A stretch of 64,000 nt of DNA from UBA1268 sp965662195 (GTDB lineage Bacteria; Planctomycetota; Planctomycetia; Pirellulales; UBA1268): the NCBI GenBank assembly GCA_965662195.1, contig CBFIHA010000006.1, positions 1-64,000 of the forward strand. The letters run 5' to 3'. Made by a program: the position numbers and the translations under genes. Under the pieces are notes generated by a model. The model had not been told where the DNA came from. It saw only the letters and a list, made by a program, of their open reading frames with translations, and made no database searches. This document shows, piece after piece, positions 25,136 to 33,702 of the stretch (its first letter is position 1; each line of letters begins with the position of its first letter).

Positions 25136-27571
25136 TCGCAGCAGGTTGCCGGTTGTCTCGACGCGGCTGGCCATCTCCGCGTAAGCCTGTGACTTGTCGG
25201 CATCGCCCTGCTCCGCGTACATCGTCGAGAGATTGCCATAGGCAACCGACAGGGCCCGCTCCTCGAGCTGCTTGCGATCGACTGCCTCGACCATCAGGTC
25301 GACCCCGGTCCGGCTCAGATCGATGGCATCCTCCCGCCGCTCGACCTGCCAATAGGAAATGGCCATGCTCACGAACGACTCGCCCACCCGGCCGATCTCC
25401 ACGTCGGTGATGACCTGTTCGTTTCGATTCCAAAGCGGAATCGCCTTGTCGAACCAGGTGACCGCAGTGGCGTGGTCGCTGTTACGAAGACTGTGCATGA
25501 TGCCGATCTGGAACATGAGGTCACCGAGATCCTTCCGCTCGGTTGCTGTCAGTTCGCGGTGTTCGGCACCTCGCTCGAGATAGGCGACCGTCAGGGTGGC
25601 ATTGTCGAGCATGTCCTCGGCGTCGCCCCGCTTCCGGGCCGCGGCCAGGGCATCGGCGAGCCCACAGCCAACCTGCCAGTCGATCTGCCGCCGTCGCCAG
25701 GGATCGGTCACCGACTCATTCATCCGCTCCCGCAGTTCCAGCAGCCGCTTCACCCACGGTACCGCCTCGACGGCATTGGCCGACCCGGCCGCCACGGAGA
25801 GGACCCCGCAGACCAGTTCCAGTTCGAGCCGATCACGGTCAGGGTCGTCGGCATCCAGATTGGCAACGATGCCATTGGCCCGGCTGATCCATTTGGGAAT
25901 CACCCGGTTTTTCTGCTGCCAGGTTCCCTGGGCGATGGCCTGGGCGGTTCCAAGGTGGGCGTCGAGCAGGACCCGGCGGGCCACTGAGCGGACGTTATCG
26001 GAACGGCTGGCGGCCAGCGGCGTTGCCTTCCGAATGGCCTCGGTGAACAGGTCGACCGCTTGTTCAAAGGCGGGCTCGTCCTTGGCCAATTCGACACGGG
26101 CCCGCAGTTGGCCGGCCTGGGCGGCCAACAACGAGGACACACTCGGCCGCTCAACCAGCGCGTCGATCGCAGCGTCGGCGTCCTCCGGACGGCCAAGGGC
26201 CAGCAAAATCTCCGCCCGCTTCAGGCCGGTCCAGGCATCACCGGGGCCGAGCTGCTCGGCCTTTTCGGCCAGCTCGAGGGCGGTCTGCCAGCGGCCCTCG
26301 TCGCACATCAGTGCCAGCAGCAGCCGATGTGCCCGCAGGTGGGTCGGGTCGATTTCGATCGCGTATTGCAGGTCGGCAACCGCATAGGCGGCACTAGTGT
26401 TGATTTCGCTCTCAGCCCGGAGCACGAAGGAGTCGGGGTCGAGCGGCTCCAGCAGCACAGCCGTTGCCGAGTTGGTGTCGGCCTCGAGGCTGAACATCAC
26501 GCCCCGCTCCGGAAAGACCTGGCCGATTGCCGTGCCGGTATCGTCGAGTACTGCCACCGTGCGGAGGTCGGCGATCTCGAGTTGCTTGGCGAGGTCGGCG
26601 GCAGGGACTGGCTGGGCCAGCTTGATCTGGATGGCGGTCGCGATGCCATCCTTGAAGGTAACGGCCACCCGGTCAAAGGGCTCAATTTCCCAGGCGAAGC
26701 ACTCGGTGCCATCATCGCGGGGCACCGCTTGCCCCGGTCCCCAGTCGGCATCGATTTCGGCCCGGGTTGTCTTGCCGGGGTAGGCCCCGCGGAAGCTGGC
26801 CGGGTCGATCGCCAGGGTCGGGGTCTCGTCAGGGGCTTCAGCCACTGGGGCGGTCAGCGGTGCGGTGTCTGAACTCTCCGGCGTGGCGGCGACCTGTTGG
26901 GGCTGTGGCAGCTTCTTGTCATCGCGGTCGACGCTGGTTTCGATGGCGGTTGCCTCTGCTGCCGGACTCGGCTGCTTCAGCAGGCTGCGAGCGGCAGCGA
27001 GCGGCCGCTGCCAGGTGGGGCCCGCCGACGATTCAGCCCGATTCAGCACGCTCGTCTCGGGGCCCAGGACAGCGGATTGACGTGGCGGATCGTCCGCGGT
27101 GGGCTCGGCTGGGGCTGCCGCTGGCTTCGCCTGCGGTTTCGGCAGCAGATCGTTCCAGGCGGCAGCGTAGACCTTGGGGTCGAACAGCCGGGCGGCCCGC
27201 TCCGTGAACGAAGGGCCGGTTTCGGGTCGGTCGGCTTTGGGCTGCTCAGCAGACTCGTCAGCCAATCGTCGATCATCGGGGGCTGACGCGGTTTTCCGGC
27301 TGCCCGACCGTGGTCTGCCGGTGACCTTGCCACCGGCATTGGGCCGTCCCACGGCGATGACCGCCTCGATCGGTGGGCTTGCCGCCGGCGTGGTTGCCTG
27401 CTCGCTTGCGGGAACGGCGGCTTCGCCGATCGATTTGACCCAGGCGGGGACCTGCATCGGCTTGGCTGGGAGGGGCTCTGCTGCTTGGCCGGGGGCGACG
27501 AGGCTGGCGGCCACAACCGCGCAGGTCGCCGGCAGCAGGTTTGCGGTGCGGTGGCGTTGCATCACGATCAC
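25133..27571 (-). CDS. secreted tetratricopeptide-repeat protein
   Basis: 812 aa. A signal peptide-like start (ATCAVVAASLVAPGQAAEP) is followed by a long Pro/Ala-rich, low-complexity region to about residue 255. A folded domain near residues 258-375 (ASFRGAYPGKTTRAEIDADWG) looks like a sensor or binding module. TPR-type helices then run to the C-terminus (THLRAHRLLLALMCDEGRWQTALELAEKAEQLGPG). GTG at 27571 has GGAGG 8 nt upstream; an in-frame ATG at 27562 is the alternative. Likely a periplasmic scaffold; the partner is unknown. Its TAG stop lies in the recurring motif. Confidence 0.8.
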   Translation of the reverse strand: MIVMQRHRTANLLPATCAVVAASLVAPGQAAEPLPAKPMQVPAWVKSIGEAAVPASEQATTPAASPPIEAVIAVGRPNAGGKVTGRPRSGSRKTASAPDDRRLADESAEQPKADRPETGPSFTERAARLFDPKVYAAAWNDLLPKPQAKPAAAPAEPTADDPPRQSAVLGPETSVLNRAESSAGPTWQRPLAAARSLLKQPSPAAEATAIETSVDRDDKKLPQPQQVAATPESSDTAPLTAPVAEAPDETPTLAIDPASFRGAYPGKTTRAEIDADWGPGQAVPRDDGTECFAWEIEPFDRVAVTFKDGIATAIQIKLAQPVPAADLAKQLEIADLRTVAVLDDTGTAIGQVFPERGVMFSLEADTNSATAVLLEPLDPDSFVLRAESEINTSAAYAVADLQYAIEIDPTHLRAHRLLLALMCDEGRWQTALELAEKAEQLGPGDAWTGLKRAEILLALGRPEDADAAIDALVERPSVSSLLAAQAGQLRARVELAKDEPAFEQAVDLFTEAIRKATPLAASRSDNVRSVARRVLLDAHLGTAQAIAQGTWQQKNRVIPKWISRANGIVANLDADDPDRDRLELELVCGVLSVAAGSANAVEAVPWVKRLLELRERMNESVTDPWRRRQIDWQVGCGLADALAAARKRGDAEDMLDNATLTVAYLERGAEHRELTATERKDLGDLMFQIGIMHSLRNSDHATAVTWFDKAIPLWNRNEQVITDVEIGRVGESFVSMAISYWQVERREDAIDLSRTGVDLMVEAVDRKQLEERALSVAYGNLSTMYAEQGDADKSQAYAEMASRVETTGNLLR

Positions 27572-27898
27572 GATTCATACCTCCGGGGACACGTGGACAT
27601 TCGCCACCCGGCGAAGTCCGGTGTGGGGGGGACGGTAGGTACCGAGAAAAATGACGTCCAGACCAAAATGCAGGGGTATTATGTTTTTTGGCAAAGCCGA
27701 TTCGGCATGATTGTTCACCACTTGCTGTCCCGGCCGAGAGCTCGACCACTCCCCCGCCCGCTGGGGCTTCAGCTGGGGGTTTGAGGGTTGTTTCCGGACT
27801 GCCGAGGTTGCCCATGCCATCTCGCCGGCTGGCACGCAGCCTGCTGTACTGAACACCCCTGGCATTTTGGTCCCCTTCCGCCGCCTGGTCAGTCACCG
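27572..27898. other. divergent intergenic region, TPR gene / hemY
   Basis: 327 bp without a gene between two divergent starts. It contains the TPR ribosome-binding site (GGAGG on the minus strand), an AT-rich block at about 27650-27720 likely to hold promoters, and a small palindrome GCCGATTCGGC at about 27699-27709. I cannot assign -35/-10 pairs with confidence. Confidence 0.5.
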
Positions 27899-29380
27899 AT
27901 GGCTCAGCACTCTCCAAACGTCCCGCATCTCGTGGTCATTGGTGGGGGGCTTGCCGGCTTGGCCGCCGCGGAATCACTCGCCACCGAACCGGTTGGCGGC
28001 GTGCGGCCGCGGATCACCCTGCTTGAGGCGGGCTCCCGCCTTGGCGGTGTGATTGAAACCGTTGGGCATGACGGTTGGCTGGTTGAACGGTCGGCCGACA
28101 GCTTTTTGGCAGCTCGTCCGGAGGGAATTGATCTGGTTCGCCGGCTCGGGCTGGAGGATGAACTGGTGAGTGTGACGCCGACCGTGCGGCGGGCATTGGT
28201 CTGGTCTGAGCGAGCTGCCGGTGCGGCGGGTCGGCTGGTGCCGGTGCCAGCCGGTTTCCGGCTGCTCGCCCCGGGGCGAATCAGTGGCGTGCTCACTTCG
28301 CCGCTGCTTTCCTGGCCGGCCCGATTACGGCTGGTCGCCGAACGGTTCGTGCCAGCGAGGTCCCGTGCCCGGGAGGCGGAAGACGACGAAAGCCTCGAGT
28401 CGTTCGCCGTTCGCCGGCTCGGCCGGGCAGCCTTTGATCAACTGGTCCAGCCGCTAGTTTCGGGAATCTGGACGGCCGACCCCGCTCGGCTGAGCATGGC
28501 CGCCGCCTGTCCTGAGTTTCTGGCAATGGAACGAGACCAGGGCAGTCTGAGCCGCGGCGAACGGCTGCGGCTTCGGGCGGCCGGGACAGCAGCTGAAGCC
28601 CGGGGGGCACGCTACGGCCAGTTCGTCTCGTTCCGGCAGGGCATGCAGACGCTCATCGACGGGCTCGGCCGCCGGCTTGCCGCCGCCGGTGTCGAGGTTC
28701 TGTTCAAGCCAGTCAGGTCGCTGCGGGCCGAACCCTCCGGGTGGCGACTGGAACTGCCGGACGGTACCGTGATCGATGCCAACGGGATCGTGATGGCGGT
28801 GCCATCCCGGGTGGCGAGCGACCTGCTGAAGCCGGTTGCGCCGGTTCTGGCTGCCGACCTCGGCGGCATTGAGGGAGCCGGAGCCGCCATCGTTTCGCTC
28901 GGCTTTGCCCGCGAGCAGGTCAGCCAGCCACTCGATGCGGCCGGCATGGTGGTCCCGCGGGCCAGCGGCCGTCGCCTGCTGGCAGCGAGCTTTTCCAGTA
29001 GCAAGTTTGCCGGCCGGGCACCGGCGGGGATGGTGCTGATGCGGGGGTTCATCGGCGGCGCGCTCGATCCCGGCATTGCCGGGCTGACCGATCAGGAGGT
29101 CGTCGACCTCGTGCTGGCCGACCTTGCGGCTATGCTCGGCATTCGCGGGCAGCCGGTATTGGTGCAGGTCGATCGTTGGCACGAGGCGATGCCGCAGTAC
29201 CATGTCGGCCACTGCCGCCGGGTGGCCCGCATCCAGACCGCAGAGGCCTCACTCCCAGGTTTCGGACTTGCTGGTGCGGCCTACACAGGCGTCGGGATTC
29301 CGCAGGTGATCGGTTCGGGGCAACGGGCCGCCCGCTTGGCAGCAGGCCAGCGCCGAGCGGCGAGCAAAAGTGCCAGATAG
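27899..29380 (+). CDS. hemY: protoporphyrinogen oxidase (HemY/PPOX type)
   Basis: 493 aa FAD-dependent oxidoreductase. The dinucleotide motif is VVIGGGLAGLAAAESL, followed by LLEAGSRLGGVIET; the substrate-domain motifs (FRQGMQTLIDGLGRRL, VMAVPSRVASDLL) and C-terminal FAD motif (AGAAYTGVGIPQVIGSG) match oxygen-dependent PPOX. It converts protoporphyrinogen IX (or coproporphyrinogen) to the porphyrin in heme synthesis. ATG 27899 gives the family N-terminus; an in-frame upstream stretch from 27788 is Cys/Pro-rich and not conserved. Confidence 0.93.
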   Translation: MAQHSPNVPHLVVIGGGLAGLAAAESLATEPVGGVRPRITLLEAGSRLGGVIETVGHDGWLVERSADSFLAARPEGIDLVRRLGLEDELVSVTPTVRRALVWSERAAGAAGRLVPVPAGFRLLAPGRISGVLTSPLLSWPARLRLVAERFVPARSRAREAEDDESLESFAVRRLGRAAFDQLVQPLVSGIWTADPARLSMAAACPEFLAMERDQGSLSRGERLRLRAAGTAAEARGARYGQFVSFRQGMQTLIDGLGRRLAAAGVEVLFKPVRSLRAEPSGWRLELPDGTVIDANGIVMAVPSRVASDLLKPVAPVLAADLGGIEGAGAAIVSLGFAREQVSQPLDAAGMVVPRASGRRLLAASFSSSKFAGRAPAGMVLMRGFIGGALDPGIAGLTDQEVVDLVLADLAAMLGIRGQPVLVQVDRWHEAMPQYHVGHCRRVARIQTAEASLPGFGLAGAAYTGVGIPQVIGSGQRAARLAAGQRRAASKSAR

Positions 29381-29385
29381 CAGAG

Positions 29386-29610
29386 CTATTTCTTCTTGCC
29401 CTTCTTGCCCTCTTCGGCCGGCTCTTCGGTCTTGGCCTTCTTTTTCTTCAACGAAATCTTGTAGACCCTGACCTTCGGCAGCCCCATGGGGCTCTGATCG
29501 TCCGACCAACGCTCAAGCTCCTTGAGTTTGGCGATCCGTTCGGCACGGCTGAGTACACCGCGACTGCCGCCACCACCCTTACGGATCCGGAGACTTTTGT
29601 TCATCGTCAT
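29386..29610 (-). CDS. small basic protein (planctomycete/verrucomicrobial family)
   Basis: 74 aa. Start MTMNKSLRIRKGGGGSRGV, core LSRAERIAKLKELERW and GLPKVRVYKISLKKKK match the small basic protein family I recall from Planctomycetota, Verrucomicrobia and Chlamydia. It ends in a Lys/Glu tail. Its size, charge and conservation suggest a ribosome- or RNA-associated protein, but the function is unknown to me. GGAG lies 8 nt before the ATG. The stop is 5 bp from the convergent hemY stop. Confidence 0.8.
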   Translation of the reverse strand: MTMNKSLRIRKGGGGSRGVLSRAERIAKLKELERWSDDQSPMGLPKVRVYKISLKKKKAKTEEPAEEGKKGKKK

Positions 29611-29731
29611 GGCAGTGGCTCCTCAAACGCGGGCGGGCTGTGGTCGAATATGGCGTCTGCTGGCAGGAATTGACAGCTGTCCGAATCTCACAGTGTAGGT
29701 GCCCTCCGGCGGGCTGCAAGGGTCCTGTGTG

Positions 29732-30589
29732 TCATAGCCTGGAGATCCGGCCCAGAAAAACCGGCAGCGACTCGGGTCGCTGATCGGGTTCCGGCCGCAG
29801 GCAATCCATGATGGCGGTGGCCAGGATGTCCGGAATGTCTTCGGCCCGCTCCCGGATATCCGGCGGGGGGGTGTCATGGGCGAGGGCCGCCCGGGCGTTT
29901 CCTCCCGGCCAGGGCAACAGGCCGCAATAGATCTCGTAGGCCGTCACGCCGAATGAAAAAATATCGAGGCTGCGACTGCACTGGCGGCGGCGGATGACCT
30001 CCGGCGCCATGTAGTTGGGTGTCCCGGAGCGATTGCCGGGCCGCAGGAAAACCGGGGCATCGGGCACCGACAGGCCAAAGTCGAAGAGGGTCACCCTGCC
30101 CTCGGGGCTGAGGATGAGATTTCGTGGGCAGACGTCACGGTGGACGAACCCCGCCTTGTGAACGGCCGCCAGGCCGCTGGCGGCCTGGCGAATGATCGTA
30201 ATCCGCTCCGCAAGACTGAGCGGTTCGCCCCGCTTCAGTCGCAGGTGGACCAGACTGCCCTCCAGGAACTCCTGGACCAGGTATTGGCCGCCCTCATGGG
30301 TGCGACCAAACTCGTGGGTGACGACAATGTGGTCCCCCTTGATCTGGCTGCTGATTTCTCCTTCGCTCGGTTTCTTGAGACCTTTGAACCGAGCTTCAAT
30401 CGGCGCGAGTTTGGCGGTGTCGGGGAGTTTGAGGCCGACGATCTGTCCCGATTCGCGATCGCGGACCTTGAAAAACCGGGACATCGTCCCGGCGATCCCT
30501 TCACCCAGCGGTTCGAAACGTTTCCAAACGTGAAGCTTCGGCTTGCTGCCGCCACCGAAGATTGAGGCCACCAGGGAACGGAGATTCAT
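29732..30589 (-). CDS. minimal Ser/Thr protein kinase
   Basis: 285 aa, a single Hanks-type kinase domain without sensor or membrane segment. The glycine-rich start is LGEGIAGTMSRFFKV, the ATP Lys is in VGLKLP, the catalytic loop is HRDVCPRNLIL (Asp about 147), DFG in LFDFGLSVPD, and the APE motif is MAPEVIRRR. All key residues are present, so it should be active and soluble. The start is ATG 30589; an in-frame TTG lies two codons upstream. It follows the 55-aa coiled-coil gene by 60 bp on the same strand, suggesting a functional pair. Confidence 0.88.
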   Translation of the reverse strand: MNLRSLVASIFGGGSKPKLHVWKRFEPLGEGIAGTMSRFFKVRDRESGQIVGLKLPDTAKLAPIEARFKGLKKPSEGEISSQIKGDHIVVTHEFGRTHEGGQYLVQEFLEGSLVHLRLKRGEPLSLAERITIIRQAASGLAAVHKAGFVHRDVCPRNLILSPEGRVTLFDFGLSVPDAPVFLRPGNRSGTPNYMAPEVIRRRQCSRSLDIFSFGVTAYEIYCGLLPWPGGNARAALAHDTPPPDIRERAEDIPDILATAIMDCLRPEPDQRPESLPVFLGRISRL

Positions 30590-30649
30590 GGGCAATTAAA
30601 CGAGCTTCACGGGCGGAAAAGAGCACCGACAGGCAACCTCGTCGGCCGC

Positions 30650-30817
30650 TCAGTGCTTGAGCGCCGAAAGCTCCTCACGGGCGGCGGTGAGTTCCAATTC
30701 AAGCCGGGGAATTTCTGCCGGATCGTCGGGCTGCTTCTTCGCCGCTGCGAGCAGTTGCTGCAGTTTGGCAACCTTCTGCTGCAACACCTCAATTCGTTTC
30801 TTGGTTTTTTTGTCCAT
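30650..30817 (-). CDS. 55-residue coiled-coil protein
   Basis: A 56-codon frame, ATG 30817 to TGA 30650. It encodes a Lys-rich start (MDKKTKKRIEVLQQK), a heptad-like stretch (VAKLQQLLAAAKK), a short Pro-Asp break (QPDDPAEIP) and a second helix (RLELELTAAREELSALKH). This reads as two antiparallel or dimeric helices. It is the upstream neighbour of the kinase on the same strand. A different frame over 30607-30792 is open but Arg/Ser/Cys-rich without structure. The function is unknown. Confidence 0.72.
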   Translation of the reverse strand: MDKKTKKRIEVLQQKVAKLQQLLAAAKKQPDDPAEIPRLELELTAAREELSALKH

Positions 30818-30876
30818 CGGCAGTCCGTCGGTCGAGCGGGTTTGAGTGTTTGGAGTCGTTTCCCGCCTGACGCGGA

Positions 30877-31500
30877 TTATTCTTCCACGGGTAGCGGCGT
30901 CGACGGTGACTTACCGGGACCGCGGAAGGCAGAGCCCGCATCTGAGTTTTCGTAACGATTTGAGTCAGCTGAACCAGCCTCAGCCGGCATGCCCATCTGC
31001 ACGCCAGTTGCTCCGCTCACCAGGTTCGGGCCGGTATGCAGGTTTCGCAGCCAGCCAGAAAGCATCACCACAGCCACTGCCAGGCCAAGGGTCACGCTGA
31101 GCCAACGGGCCCGATCCCGTCGAATCCAGGCTGTGCCCGAGCCGCGGCCAACCAGTCCGCTGGCCAAGTAGAACACCCCCAGGGCCAGGAGGAATTTGAC
31201 CCCGAAAATCGAGTGATAGTTGGTCTGCCGCATCCACTGGCCATCCGCCCAGCCCTGACTCTTGACAGTCGAGTTGAACAACAGAAAGTTCGCCAGCCCG
31301 CTGACCAGCAGCAGCGTGATCCCACCGATTACCCAGGGCAGCCACCGTCGCCGCACCGCCTCATGGAGTTTTTCGCGGGTCGCCTCATCGGCCTCGGCGA
31401 CTGCGGGCAGAAAGGCAAAGCGTGCAAAGAACAGGCCGCCCACAGTCAGCACTGCTCCGAGGATGTGGGCCCAACGCAACAGCAGCAGTACGGCATCCAT
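30877..31500 (-). CDS. four-helix membrane protein, CopD/DUF2269-like
   Basis: 207 aa with four hydrophobic segments: LLLLRWAHILGAVLTVGG, WVIGGITLLLVSGLANFLL, FGVKFLLALGVFYLASGLV and WLSVTLGLAVAVVMLSGWL. The His in the first helix, the His in NYHSIFGVK and the layout resemble CopD-like or DUF2269 membrane proteins, some of which bind heme or copper. The C-terminal 45 residues are polar and disordered. ATG 31500 has GGAG upstream; an in-frame GTG (31533) would add eleven residues. Confidence 0.7.
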   Translation of the reverse strand: MDAVLLLLRWAHILGAVLTVGGLFFARFAFLPAVAEADEATREKLHEAVRRRWLPWVIGGITLLLVSGLANFLLFNSTVKSQGWADGQWMRQTNYHSIFGVKFLLALGVFYLASGLVGRGSGTAWIRRDRARWLSVTLGLAVAVVMLSGWLRNLHTGPNLVSGATGVQMGMPAEAGSADSNRYENSDAGSAFRGPGKSPSTPLPVEE

Positions 31501-31698
31501 TCGATCAATTTCTCCGAGAAAACGCTCAATCACGCTCAGGTGAGCCTCTGCATCGTAGCGGCGCGGCTGAGCCTCCGTCCATCCATGCAGCAGTGGCGGC
31601 TGAAATATTTCCCAGCCGCCAGGTCGCGGGCCGGTTCAGATTCCGGCACCAGCTGGGGTAACCTGAAGCTGTGACAGGTTTGGCCCCTGCTGAACAGG

Positions 31699-32223
31699 AT
31701 GGTGAACATGGATGGCTTCTCCGGGGAGCATGAATGGGACCTTTTTGAAGCCAATCTCGGCGGCGTGATGCTCCACGAACGCTGGATGGGGCTGGCGCTC
31801 GGCGAGGCCCGTGCCGCTGCTGCCGAAGACGAGGTGCCCGTCGGCGCCGTAATCGTCGCCGGAGGTCGGGTGATCGCCAGCGGCCACAACCAGCGGGAGC
31901 AGCTCGCTGATCCAACGGCCCATGCCGAGATGATCGCACTGACCCAGGCGGCGGCCAGTCTGGGGTCCTGGCGGCTCGAGGATTGCGTGCTCTACGTCAC
32001 ACTTGAACCCTGCCCGATGTGCGCTGGTGCCATCCTGCAGGCCCGGGTCCCCTGCGTGGTCTGGGGGGCGGCCGATCCCAAGGCCGGAGCGGTTGAATCA
32101 CTCTACCGGCTCTTCGACGATGCCCGGCTCAACCATCGAGTCGAGCATGTCGGGCATGTGCTTGAAGCTGAGTGCGGCGCACTGCTGACAGAATTTTTCC
32201 GCGCCAAGCGCCGCCCCGGCTGA
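31699..32223 (+). CDS. tadA: tRNA adenosine(34) deaminase
   Basis: 174 aa. The cytidine-deaminase-fold zinc site is complete: HAEMIAL (His and catalytic Glu) and PCPMCAGAI (two Cys). The core starts at WMGLALGEARAAAAEDEVPVGAV. It converts A34 to inosine in tRNA-Arg(ACG). The first 25 residues (acidic, Phe/Trp-rich) extend beyond the usual start; an ATG at 31708 is an alternative, with AGGATGGTG just before it. It is convergent with citrate synthase, 5 bp between stops. Confidence 0.93.
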   Translation: MVNMDGFSGEHEWDLFEANLGGVMLHERWMGLALGEARAAAAEDEVPVGAVIVAGGRVIASGHNQREQLADPTAHAEMIALTQAAASLGSWRLEDCVLYVTLEPCPMCAGAILQARVPCVVWGAADPKAGAVESLYRLFDDARLNHRVEHVGHVLEAECGALLTEFFRAKRRPG

Positions 32224-32228
32224 CGCCG

Positions 32229-33572
32229 CTACCGCTGGTCGATCGAGACAAAATCCCGCAGCGTATTGCCGGAATAGACCTGCCTGGGCCGGCAGATTTT
32301 CTTGGTCGGGCTACGGTGCATTTCCATCCAGTGGGCAATCCAGCCAGGTAGTCGGCCCATGGCGAAGAGGACGGTGAACATCTGCTCGGGGATACCCATC
32401 GCCCGGTAAATGACACCGGAATAGAAGTCGACGTTCGGGTAGAGTTTTCGTTCGATGAAGTAGTCGTCCGCCCGGGCCACCTCCTCGAGTTGCTGGGCGA
32501 TGTCGAACAGCGGATCCGTCCGTTCAATCTTGGCCAGCAGTTTGTCGCAAGTCGCCTTGATCAATTTGGCCCGGGGGTCGTAGTTCTTGTAAACGCGATG
32601 GCCGAAGCCCATCAGCCGGAAGCTGGAGTTCTTGTCCTTGGCAAGATCGACATACTTCTTCACGTTGCCACCATCGGCCACGATCTGTTCGAGCATCTGA
32701 ACACAGGCCTGGTTGGCACCGCCGTGAAGCGGTCCCCAGAGTGCCGAGACCCCGGCTGAGATGCTGGCAAAGAGATTGGCATCGCTCGAGCCGACCATTC
32801 GTACCGTTGAGGTTGAGCAGTTCTGCTCATGGTCGGCATGAACGATCAAAAGCATGTCGAGGGCATCGGCAAAGTCGGGATCGATGTGGTACTCCTCGCA
32901 GGGTACCGCGAACATCATCTGGAGGAAGTTCTCGCAGTAGGAGAGATCATTCCGCGGATAGATCAACGGCTGCCCGATCGACTTTTTGTAGCTGTAGGCG
33001 GCGATGGTCGGTAGCTTTGCCAGCAGCCGGTGGACACTGACAGTCACCTGGACAGGGTCACGGACATCGAGCGAGTCCTGATAGAAGGTTGAGAGGGCCC
33101 CCACCACGCTCCCAACGATGGCCATCGGATGGGCATCCCGTGGGAAGCCATTGTAAAAACTCCGCATGTCCTCGTGGATCATCGAGTGCTGGGAGAGCGA
33201 GTGGCGAAAAGAGTCGAGCTCGTTGCTGGTCGGCAACTCCCCGTAGATCAGCAGATAGGCGACCTCGATGAAGTCACACCGCTCGGCGAGATCCTCGATC
33301 GGGTAGCCCCGGTAGCGGAGGATTCCCTGCTCGCCATTGAGAAAGGTGATGCCGCTGGCGGTCGAGCCGGTGTTGACGTAGCCCTCGTCGAGGGTAATCA
33401 GGCCGGTGCTGGCCCGGAGTCGAGAGATATCGACGGCCCGTTCCCCCTCGCTGCCGACGACGACCGGCAGTTCAAGGGATTCGCCATTCAGCTGGAAGCT
33501 GGCAGGCAATTCGGCGTGGGTTCCCGGCCAGGGTGTTTTCGGCAGGTCAGTCTTGGCGGTCGGGGCACTCAT
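32229..33572 (-). CDS. gltA: citrate synthase (type II)
   Basis: 447 aa, the length of the hexameric NADH-regulated class. The active-site residues lie in VHADHEQNCST (His), GPLHGGANQA (His) and the Asp of YPNVDFYSG; other motifs are MGFGHRVYKNYDPRA and RPRQVYSG. It condenses acetyl-CoA and oxaloacetate at the entry of the TCA cycle. The gene is apparently monocistronic, 130 bp downstream of the parvulin region boundary. Confidence 0.97.
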   Translation of the reverse strand: MSAPTAKTDLPKTPWPGTHAELPASFQLNGESLELPVVVGSEGERAVDISRLRASTGLITLDEGYVNTGSTASGITFLNGEQGILRYRGYPIEDLAERCDFIEVAYLLIYGELPTSNELDSFRHSLSQHSMIHEDMRSFYNGFPRDAHPMAIVGSVVGALSTFYQDSLDVRDPVQVTVSVHRLLAKLPTIAAYSYKKSIGQPLIYPRNDLSYCENFLQMMFAVPCEEYHIDPDFADALDMLLIVHADHEQNCSTSTVRMVGSSDANLFASISAGVSALWGPLHGGANQACVQMLEQIVADGGNVKKYVDLAKDKNSSFRLMGFGHRVYKNYDPRAKLIKATCDKLLAKIERTDPLFDIAQQLEEVARADDYFIERKLYPNVDFYSGVIYRAMGIPEQMFTVLFAMGRLPGWIAHWMEMHRSPTKKICRPRQVYSGNTLRDFVSIDQR

Positions 33573-33702
33573 GCGGCAGCCTCCTCGGTTTTGGGCGGCG
33601 ACGGACCCGCCGCGAGACGATTCAGATCCGCCTGAGGGGAGTGTAGCCCTGCTTCAGCCTGCCAGCAATCGACCAGCTTTTTCGCCGGTGTTGCGGCCGC
33701 CG

